In this document: positions 1 through 5,410 of the stretch, piece after piece
Numbering within the stretch: the stretch's first letter is position 1
Layout: every line of letters begins with the position of its first letter
Source of the DNA: Cyanobium sp. NIES-981
GTDB lineage: Bacteria; Cyanobacteriota; Cyanobacteriia; PCC-6307; Cyanobiaceae
DNA length: 6,019 nucleotides
Assembly (NCBI GenBank): GCA_945907085.1
Contig: CAMDSS010000124.1
Span: 1 to 6,019 of the forward strand
Direction of reading: 5' to 3'
The notes under the pieces: model-generated
Told to the model about the DNA's origin: nothing
The model's database searches: none
What the model saw: the letters and a program-made list of their open reading frames with translations, nothing else
Program-made: the position numbers and the translations under genes

Positions 1-225
1 CTTTTGAGTGCGGCCGGCAAAGATCTCAAAACCGACCTGGGCCCCATGGAACTGGGAGGTTTGATTACGGCCATGGGCACCACCCACCTCGAAACCAAAC
101 GGCTCGGGGGGCGACCCTTCTACCGCGATGGCCTGAGCTACTGGGATGCGGAATGGCCACCGGCCAGCCCATCGGCATCGGATGGCTCCACCACCGAGAA
201 CGACCGCTACCGCAACCTCTACTAG
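1..225 (+). CDS. C-terminal end of a probable LCP (LytR-CpsA-Psr) family envelope protein, 5' partial
   Basis: The frame is open from the first base of the window and ends at TAG 223-225, so only about the last 74 residues are present. The readable part includes TDLGPMELGGLITAMGTTHL, then RLGGRPFYRDGLSYWD, and a hydrophilic Ser/Thr-rich tail ending in YRNLY. This resembles the segment after the catalytic core in LCP proteins, where a 'sPlEl..L' helix is followed by a basic-G-rich strand and an aromatic 'YW' stretch. LCP enzymes attach glycopolymers to the cell wall or envelope and act on the periplasmic side of the inner membrane. The diagnostic phosphotransferase residues lie outside the window, so the family call rests on resemblance of the tail only. 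A TTG at 4-6 is in frame, but there is no reason to treat it as the start. The gene is convergent with the MgtC-like gene and shares the CTAG palindrome at its stop codon. It could also be another envelope protein. Confidence 0.5.
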   Translation, partial: LLSAAGKDLKTDLGPMELGGLITAMGTTHLETKRLGGRPFYRDGLSYWDAEWPPASPSASDGSTTENDRYRNLY

Positions 226-683
226 GGCTGGTCATTGGGGGGGTGCCCATCGGCACTGTCTCTGGCAGAGAGGGTGATGAGGGCCAAGAGCAAGGCAGCC
301 CCAGCCAAGATCGGCGTGGAGGCGGCAACCGTGACCCCCAGGGCAGCGGTGAACCAGATTGAGGCCGCACTGGTTAATCCCCGCACCTCGGGGAGGGCAT
401 GCTTGGGCTGCCACCTGGGCACCAAAATTTCCCCCGCCCCCAAAAACCCAATGCCGGTGGCCACCCCTTGGATCGCCCGGCTGCGGGCATCGAGGCCAGG
501 GCCAGCCGCCAGCACCATCAAACAGGCACTGAGGCCCACCAGCACATGCACCCTCAGCCGGTTCGGATGCGTCCTCGCCCCGTGGTGAGCCCGGTTCAGG
601 CCGACCGCAAGCCCGCACAACACCGCCAGACCCATGCGGGCAACGGCCTCCAAATCGGGGGTGAGCGCCGGCAGCCAGCTCAT
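222..683 (-). CDS. MgtC/SapB family inner-membrane protein
   Basis: A 153-residue protein from the ATG whose complement lies at 681-683. It carries the family landmarks in order: GLAVGLNRAHHG (about 24-35, equivalent to the 'GxxIGLERE' helix end), RVHVLVGLSACL (44-55), GIGFLGAGEIL (77-87) and VRGLTSAASIWFTAALGV (100-117). A final hydrophobic helix follows (about 124-139), then a polar tail. Four to five membrane segments and this length fit the short MgtC/SapB proteins, which lack the ACT-like C-terminal domain of Salmonella MgtC. Family members are linked to Mg2+ limitation, ATP-synthase inhibition and acid or envelope stress; the exact role here is unknown. The canonical RTH is RVH and the usual ERE is NRA, so some conserved positions are altered. 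An in-frame TTG five codons upstream (698) is an alternative start with a GGGGA-like stretch before it; ATG was preferred. The gene is divergent from the FUSC operon and could share regulatory DNA with it. Confidence 0.92.
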   Translation of the reverse strand: MSWLPALTPDLEAVARMGLAVLCGLAVGLNRAHHGARTHPNRLRVHVLVGLSACLMVLAAGPGLDARSRAIQGVATGIGFLGAGEILVPRWQPKHALPEVRGLTSAASIWFTAALGVTVAASTPILAGAALLLALITLSARDSADGHPPNDQP

Positions 684-721
684 GGCCGTAAGGCGCAACG
701 TGGATGATCCCCATAAGCTCC

Positions 722-727
722 AGGGAG
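722..727 (+). promoter_or_regulatory. Ribosome binding site of the first FUSC gene
   Basis: AGGGAG lies 7 bases before the TTG at 735, close to ideal Shine-Dalgarno spacing. It decides the start: an in-frame TGA at 729-731 rules out any earlier start, and the only nearby competitor is GTG 747, which lacks a well-placed purine run. No clear Shine-Dalgarno sequence was found before the four downstream genes of the operon, so this may be the main entry point for ribosomes. Confidence 0.65.
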
Positions 728-734
728 CTGAGCG

Positions 735-1703
735 TTGCCGCGGCCCGTGCTGAACCTGCTGCTGCGCAACAGTCTGAAGTTATTCGTGGCCGTGTTCGTC
801 ACCGCTGCAATCGCCTCCTGGACCGAACGAATCCAGTTTCTCTGGTATCCGCTGCTTGCGGTGGTGATCGTTGTGGACGACAACGACGATCACACCGTTC
901 AGGCCGCGACAAGCCGCATCGTCGGCACGGTGATGGGGGGCCTGATCACCTTCCTGGTGCACACCATCTTGAGCGGCTGGATCGGCGTGCTGGTGTCGTT
1001 ACTGCTGATGATTCCGGTACTGGAACGGCTGGGCTGGCAGAGCGCCCTGGGCACCGCCGGGCTCACCAGCGTGATGTTTCTGATGCTTCCCAGCCATGCG
1101 GCCCTCAACTGGGATTACGTCTTCAACCGCGGGCTCGACACCGTGGTCGGCTGCGTGGTGGCCCTCGGGGTTGGCCTGCTCTTCTGGCCGCACAACAGCA
1201 CAAGCGAGCTCAAAGCCGCCGATCGCCGCCTGCGCCGGTCGCTGCAGACCCAGCTGCAGGCCTACGGCGACTGGCTCGGGCAACGTGGATCCCGGCCCCA
1301 ACCGCTCGATCCAGCGCCGCTCAGCAACGACCTGCAGCGCATGGAGCAACTGGTTGCCCTGGAGCTCAGCGGCCCGCGCCATCAGGCCCTGCGCCAAAGC
1401 GGCTGGGAGAAGCGACTACGGCTGTGGCAGCTCGCCCACTTTCACTGGATCGCCTGGGAGCGGCTGATGACAGGGCTGCCGGAAGAGCAGAGTCGCCAAG
1501 CCGATCTGCTCCGCCACGGGGTGGAGGACCTGCAACGGCAGCTGGGAGGAAAACCCGCACCCACTCCAAGGCGCCAGCCGCAGCGCTGGCAGCAGTTGGC
1601 TCAACAGCTGCAACTGCCACTGCTGCCGCTGCTGGCCCTGGCCGAGGAAGGCCGCCCGTTGCATGCCTGTTTGGGGGGGTTGAACCGGATGGCACCGCCG
1701 TGA
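735..1703 (+). CDS. FUSC-family transporter, N-terminal-type half module
   Basis: A 322-residue inner-membrane protein starting at TTG 735. About six hydrophobic segments lie at residues 14-30, 33-48, 62-79, 82-96, 104-120 and 131-152. They are followed by a cytoplasmic domain (153-322) rich in Arg, Gln and Leu and predicted helical. This is the layout of one half of a FUSC protein, the family of fusaric-acid and aromatic-acid exporters such as AaeB. Visible marks are RNSL before TM1, the acidic VVDDNDD at 46-52 after TM2, R61/G64 at the entry of TM3 and FWP at 150-152 after TM6. The acidic and FWP features recur in the third FUSC gene of this operon. Complete bacterial FUSC proteins usually have about 650-720 residues with two such modules, so this one is half length. 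Its stop overlaps the next start in GTGA (1700-1703), and a G7 run 21 bases before the stop could shift ribosomes into the next frame. It is the first gene of a five-gene transcript. The family is clear; the substrate is unknown. Confidence 0.85.
   Translation: MPRPVLNLLLRNSLKLFVAVFVTAAIASWTERIQFLWYPLLAVVIVVDDNDDHTVQAATSRIVGTVMGGLITFLVHTILSGWIGVLVSLLLMIPVLERLGWQSALGTAGLTSVMFLMLPSHAALNWDYVFNRGLDTVVGCVVALGVGLLFWPHNSTSELKAADRRLRRSLQTQLQAYGDWLGQRGSRPQPLDPAPLSNDLQRMEQLVALELSGPRHQALRQSGWEKRLRLWQLAHFHWIAWERLMTGLPEEQSRQADLLRHGVEDLQRQLGGKPAPTPRRQPQRWQQLAQQLQLPLLPLLALAEEGRPLHACLGGLNRMAPP
1673..1679 (+). other. Run of seven G at the junction of the two FUSC halves, possible -1 slippage site
   Basis: In the phase of the upstream gene the run reads G GGG GGG, the X XXY YYZ pattern of -1 slippery heptamers with all three letters identical. 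A -1 step here leaves the upstream frame seven codons before its TGA and enters the downstream FUSC frame, which is open through to 2755. GAGGAAGG at 1644-1651 is a Shine-Dalgarno-like element but lies about 21 bases upstream of the run, farther than in known bacterial cases. No strong hairpin was found just downstream. Another G7 run exists at 237-243 in the MgtC-like gene, so such runs are not unique here. Confidence 0.35.
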
Positions 1704-2755
1704 TCAACCGCAACGCCCTACGCACCGCTTTCACCGCCGGGCTCGGCAACGCCTTCGCCAGCCTGTCTGGGGTTGGCGACAGCCAATACGTGGCCCTGGC
1801 GGTGCTGGCTGTGTCCACCGGCACCTACGGCGGAGCCCTGGCCCTCGGACGCCAGCGCCTGCTGGGCACTGCGCTCGGGTCAGTGCTGCTGCTGATCGGC
1901 TACGAGGGCTTGCGGGGTGTGCCGATGCCGCTCGCGATCGCCATCACCCTCGGCACCCTGCGCCTGCTGGGCGGGCTGCTGAAGCTGCAGGTGGGCTACA
2001 AGGTGGGCGGCATGATCATCGTGATGGGCTGGCTTGTGCACGAGGGCGGCCTAGCCACCTGGATCCCGATCCGCTTCTTCTGGACCTCCTTCGGGGTGCT
2101 GATCACGCTGCTGGGCCTGCGGCTGTTCTGGCCCGCCCGCGGACTCGACAGCAGCCTGGCCCAGGTCGCCAACCTGCTCGGCCAGCTACAGCGCTGCTTC
2201 GACGACCTGGCGGCGCAGGTTGATCCAACCATGGCGAGCCAGGTGGTTGATCCGGTGGGGATAAGCCGCTACCGGGCCCTGCGCAACCAGCTCATCGCCA
2301 TCCGGCGGCAACGCCCCGCACTGATGCAGGAGCTGGGATCACTGCCGGAGCGCCATCCGGCGACGCTGCTGATGGCCAACTTTGATGGAACCACCTCCCG
2401 CCTGATCTCCCTCGTGGGCGGAATGGTACGGGAGCCTCCGATCATCCAGGATCGCCATCTCGTGGTGCAACTGCACCGGGCCGAAGCGGAGTTGCTGCAG
2501 GCCATGGCTGGCCATCTGGGGCAATGGGAAGAGCAGATTCGAGGTCGCAGGGGTCTACCCGAGCCACCAAAGACCGGGTTACAGACTCCGCTTAGCTGGC
2601 AGGAGTTGGGCCAGGAGCTCAACGATTCCACCGCCAACACGGCTTCCTTGGAGCGGCTCGAGCGGATCGCAAGCCGGCTGATGCTCTGCCGCCAGGCCGA
2701 GCAGGCCATCCGAGCTGCCGAAGCAAACTGGGCAACAATTCTGGGCAGGGCCTGA
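1700..2755 (+). CDS. FUSC-family transporter, C-terminal-type half module
   Basis: A 351-residue protein from GTG 1700, which overlaps the preceding stop by four bases (GTGA). The same frame is open far upstream, but that part is a low-complexity Arg/Pro/Ala shadow of the first gene. Hydrophobic segments at about 31-48, 55-69, 75-95, 101-117 and 126-145, plus a weaker one near 10-24, form a six-helix FUSC bundle. Residues 150-351 make a helical cytoplasmic domain. The motif TYGGALALGRQRLLGTALG (42-60) matches the 'G-t...a..R..GT..G' signature typical of the second module of full-length FUSC proteins, and FWP (143-145) closes TM6. It lacks the acidic DDND motif of the first gene, so the two look like complementary halves. 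No good Shine-Dalgarno sequence precedes the GTG, which suggests translational coupling, or synthesis only as a -1 frameshift fusion of about 673 residues. If fused, GTG 1700 would not be a real start. The substrate is unknown. Confidence 0.83.
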   Translation: MINRNALRTAFTAGLGNAFASLSGVGDSQYVALAVLAVSTGTYGGALALGRQRLLGTALGSVLLLIGYEGLRGVPMPLAIAITLGTLRLLGGLLKLQVGYKVGGMIIVMGWLVHEGGLATWIPIRFFWTSFGVLITLLGLRLFWPARGLDSSLAQVANLLGQLQRCFDDLAAQVDPTMASQVVDPVGISRYRALRNQLIAIRRQRPALMQELGSLPERHPATLLMANFDGTTSRLISLVGGMVREPPIIQDRHLVVQLHRAEAELLQAMAGHLGQWEEQIRGRRGLPEPPKTGLQTPLSWQELGQELNDSTANTASLERLERIASRLMLCRQAEQAIRAAEANWATILGRA

Positions 2756-2763
2756 ACCAAGCG

Positions 2764-3612
2764 ATGGCCCTCATCAGCCGACTGCTGCAACAGCGTCACG
2801 CCTACTACCGCGCCCTGCTCGCGGTTGAAGTCATCGCCCTGGTGAGCCTGCGCGCCCTTCAGAACGCCCCACGGCTGGTGAGCGTGGTGTATCTAATGAT
2901 CATGGGAATGGCTGTGCTCCTGGATTCCCCCCTGCTACCCCGCAACCGGCTCAGGCCGGAGATGAGTGAGAGGATCCCGAGCAAACTTTTGCCCCGCCTG
3001 AAGATCACCCTGATGCGCCGCCAAGTGTTGCTGGTGGGCTGGGTGTTGGCGCTGATGATCGAGGTGGGCTGGCAGGCAGCCCTGGTGTTCAAGCCTTATC
3101 TGGCCGTACAGCTCAGCGCCCTGCACCTGCTGATCTGGCTGCCATTGATGCTGCAGCAACTCTGGGGAGTCATCAATGCCCTGGCAGAGGAGCCGCTTTT
3201 TGGCGGAGATCTACTGATGGGGGCTGCAGCCGGCTACCTGCTGGTGGGCTTCACTGGCGGCACCGTGCTCAATTCTCTTCTCGTGCTCGATCCGGCGGCC
3301 TTCAACCTGCCGGCCCATGGGCATGACCTACCCGATGGCATCGGCCATGCCCCCGCCATGCTGGGAGCCGCCTTCGCCAGCCTCACCACCATTGGCAGCC
3401 CGGTCCTGAAAACCGGGAGTCTCACCAGCCTCACCGCCAGCGTGGGCATCACGATCGTGGGCCAGCTGTATGTGGCCATCCTGATCGCCGGGGTGCTGGG
3501 AAAACCCAGGTTGCAGGGCAATCCGAGCCAGCCGGCTGCCGCCCCTGAAGCTGAACACCCCCAGGGGAAGAACGCCACTACACAAATCAGACTGCGGCGG
3601 ACCAGGCGCTGA
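2764..3612 (+). CDS. Ion-channel-like membrane protein with a pore loop and non-canonical selectivity filter
   Basis: A 282-residue protein from ATG 2764, 8 bases after the second FUSC gene. Hydrophobic segments lie at about 14-31, 37-54, 87-106, 112-137 and 149-172. A short pore-helix-like stretch follows (198-209) and a last membrane helix (222-245), giving a six-segment plan with a re-entrant loop between the last two. The block AFASLTTIGSPVLKTG (203-218), followed by SLTASVGITIVGQLYVAILI (222-241), closely parallels the two-TM potassium-channel pore domain (Ion_trans_2), where 'sf.TlTTiGYGDi.P' precedes 'l.ale.liGqlYlavlvA.lvG'. The filter itself reads T208-T-I-G-S-P instead of TxGYG, so potassium selectivity of the usual kind is not expected. 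No Arg/Lys-rich voltage-sensor helix is seen. The tail (247-282) is Pro- and Arg-rich and probably cytoplasmic. It sits between exporter genes, so it could balance charge or adjust potential or volume during export; that is inference. Degenerate-filter channels, or a non-channel relative, are alternatives. Confidence 0.72.
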   Translation: MALISRLLQQRHAYYRALLAVEVIALVSLRALQNAPRLVSVVYLMIMGMAVLLDSPLLPRNRLRPEMSERIPSKLLPRLKITLMRRQVLLVGWVLALMIEVGWQAALVFKPYLAVQLSALHLLIWLPLMLQQLWGVINALAEEPLFGGDLLMGAAAGYLLVGFTGGTVLNSLLVLDPAAFNLPAHGHDLPDGIGHAPAMLGAAFASLTTIGSPVLKTGSLTSLTASVGITIVGQLYVAILIAGVLGKPRLQGNPSQPAAAPEAEHPQGKNATTQIRLRRTRR

Positions 3613-3629
3613 TCTGCATCACCGTGGCA

Positions 3630-5396
3630 ATGCGCAACCGCGCCCTGGCCCTTTTGGCGCTGGGTCTGATCCCGGCCCAGCTGACCGCGGCTGCTTTGTC
3701 CGCTCCACTGCCTGCACCGTTTCCAGGCCAGCCGCGGCCAACCCAAAGCACCGAGCTTCTCAAGCGCAGCTGGCAGAGGCTGGATGCGGAGCTGCGGGCC
3801 CTGGATCAGCTGCTGCCCAGCCAGCCCGAGGCCCCTGTGCGCGACGTGCTCAGCACACCGAAGCTGCCCGCCAATCTGATCAGGGCCAACCAGCCCGCCA
3901 CCCGTCAGATCCAACCCGCCGACAAAGTGGCCGGTCCGCCGCTGGATCTGCCTACCCCCAAGCAGCTTCAGGCCAGCGGCGTCGCCGGTCTGAGCCTGGA
4001 ACAGGCCCTGGCCATCGCCTTTGGTAACAGCGCCAGCCTGCAGGCCCAACGGGAGCAGGTGGCCGCCGCCCTGGCCAGCTTCCAGGCCGCCATGGGCAGT
4101 TATTGGCCCACCATCAGCGCCTTTGCGACCGGCGGCTACGAGGGCAGCCGCAGCACCACCACCTCCAACAAGCCCAACGACAACCTGGGGTTTGGGCCAA
4201 ATTTCGATCCCCCGAACGGCCCCTTCTACGTTCCCAACGGCGGTTCCGTGGCGGCCACCTCCGGGGAATGGAGCAGCGAAGGCGGCCTACAGCTCAACTA
4301 CGCCCTGGTCGACTTCGCCCGCACACCCACGGTGCGCGCGGCCCGCGCCAGCCTGGAGCAGCGGCGCAGCACCTATGCCAACCAGCTGCGCTCCCTGCAA
4401 TTGCAGGTGAGTGAGGCCTACTACCAGCTGCAGCAGGACGAGCAGCTGGTGCGCGTCTACGACGCCAACCTGCGCAACGACCTGGTGATCTTGCAGGACA
4501 GCCTCGACCTCAAACTGGCCGGCCTCGTGCCCAGGCTCGATGTGCTGCGGCGCCGGGCCATCCAGGCCTCCGACGAAGAAACCCTGATCCAGGCCCTCGC
4601 AGACCGGGCGGTGGCACGCCGGCAGCTGGCAGTGCTGCTGAACCTGCCGGCCAACGTGACCCCCACCCCCAGCGACCCGATCGTGGTGCAGCCCCGCTGG
4701 CCGCTCGATCTGGAAGCCAGCCTGCTGGCGGCCTACCGGGGCAATCCCGAACTGGAGGCGATCCTGGCCACACGGACGGCCCTGGCCCAGCAGAGCCAGG
4801 CCACCGCGGCAGGGCTACTACCGAAGCTTTCCTTGTTTGCCAGCGGAGGAGGAAGCAGCTCCCAAACCAGCCTGGGCAACTTCGAGATCGGTGGAGGAGG
4901 CTGCTGCGGCTCTACCGCCCTGCCCCTCTCCACTACCAGCGGTTGGGACTGGTCGGCAGGCCTTACCCTCACCTGGCTGCTGTTTGATGCCGGGACCACC
5001 GCTGGGCAGGCGCGGGCCCTGGCCAGGCGGGAGGCGGCCGCAGCCCAGCAGTACGCCGCGACGCGCAACGACATCCGCCTGCGGATCGAGCAGGCCTTCT
5101 TCAACCACGAGGCCAGCCTCGCCAAGCTGAGCTCCGCCCGCCGTGGAGTGGCCGCGGCCCTCGAGGCCTTCCGCGATGTGCGCCTGCGCTACATCACCGG
5201 CCTCGACAGCGAGCTCAATTTGTCGATTACCCAGGACCGCCTGATCAACAGCCAGGTGCAGCGGCTCAACGCCACCGTGGGCGTGAACATCACCTACGCA
5301 AAGCTTTTGAAGGAACTGCTACCGATGCCAAGCGATCCCAACGCGCCAATCCTGCCGCAGCTACAGCTGCGCACCAGCGCCACGGGCCAACCCTGA
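3630..5396 (+). CDS. TolC-family outer-membrane efflux channel
   Basis: A 588-residue protein from ATG 3630; GTG 3624 is an in-frame alternative two codons earlier, and neither has a clear ribosome site. A basic start plus hydrophobic core and TAAALSA gives a signal peptide ending near residue 25. Next comes a Pro-rich periplasmic extension of about 95 residues. Two OEP repeats follow, at roughly 121-340 and 360-565. Repeat 1 opens with LSLEQALAIAFGNSASLQAQ, passes through GSYWPTISAFATGGYEG, then a long polar loop and DFARTPTVRAARASLEQ. Repeat 2 has AAGLLPKLSLFASGGG, a Gly-rich loop and LLFDAGTTAGQARALARREA, ending in helices rich in Gln and Ala. This is the strand/helix pattern of trimeric TolC. 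The N-terminal extension and the PTPKQLQ..G..GLSLEQAL entry resemble cyanobacterial TolC/HgdD-type proteins, and total length exceeds E. coli TolC. Vicinal cysteines lie in the loop of repeat 2 (codons 4902-4907). It lies 17 bases after the channel-like gene and 14 before the third FUSC gene, so it is probably the outer-membrane exit of this system. Confidence 0.95.
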   Translation: MRNRALALLALGLIPAQLTAAALSAPLPAPFPGQPRPTQSTELLKRSWQRLDAELRALDQLLPSQPEAPVRDVLSTPKLPANLIRANQPATRQIQPADKVAGPPLDLPTPKQLQASGVAGLSLEQALAIAFGNSASLQAQREQVAAALASFQAAMGSYWPTISAFATGGYEGSRSTTTSNKPNDNLGFGPNFDPPNGPFYVPNGGSVAATSGEWSSEGGLQLNYALVDFARTPTVRAARASLEQRRSTYANQLRSLQLQVSEAYYQLQQDEQLVRVYDANLRNDLVILQDSLDLKLAGLVPRLDVLRRRAIQASDEETLIQALADRAVARRQLAVLLNLPANVTPTPSDPIVVQPRWPLDLEASLLAAYRGNPELEAILATRTALAQQSQATAAGLLPKLSLFASGGGSSSQTSLGNFEIGGGGCCGSTALPLSTTSGWDWSAGLTLTWLLFDAGTTAGQARALARREAAAAQQYAATRNDIRLRIEQAFFNHEASLAKLSSARRGVAAALEAFRDVRLRYITGLDSELNLSITQDRLINSQVQRLNATVGVNITYAKLLKELLPMPSDPNAPILPQLQLRTSATGQP

Positions 5397-5410
5397 ACAG
5401 GCCGCCCTCC

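Noticed and set aside
237..243. A second G7 run (C7 in the MgtC-like reading strand)
   Set aside because: It encodes the polar tail of the MgtC-like protein four codons before its stop, so slippage would change only the last few residues. It mainly warns that G7 runs occur here by chance.
243..256. Possible hairpin GTGCC-CATC-GGCAC after the LCP-like gene
   Set aside because: The stem has only five strong pairs, no T run follows on either strand, and it lies inside the MgtC-like coding sequence. It is too weak to call a terminator.
422..448. Homopolymer-rich patch with A, T and C runs
   Set aside because: It lies within the MgtC-like gene in the well-conserved GIGFLGAGEIL region and the frame is intact, so it is ordinary coding sequence.
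704..1699. Long plus-strand open frame running from ATG 704 into the second FUSC gene
   Set aside because: Its product over this stretch is Arg/Pro/Ala-rich with no membrane segments or motifs, while the overlapping frame from 735 gives a clean six-helix FUSC module. It is open because of high GC; only the part from about 1680 or 1700 is real.
3234..4049. 271-residue open frame on the minus strand across the channel and TolC genes
   Set aside because: It is low-complexity and Gly/Gln-rich, spans two well-supported plus-strand genes and their junction, and has no recognisable motif. It is a GC-driven shadow.
4733..5125. Minus-strand open frames opposite the second TolC repeat
   Set aside because: The TolC repeat is strongly supported in the plus strand; the reverse products show no family features.
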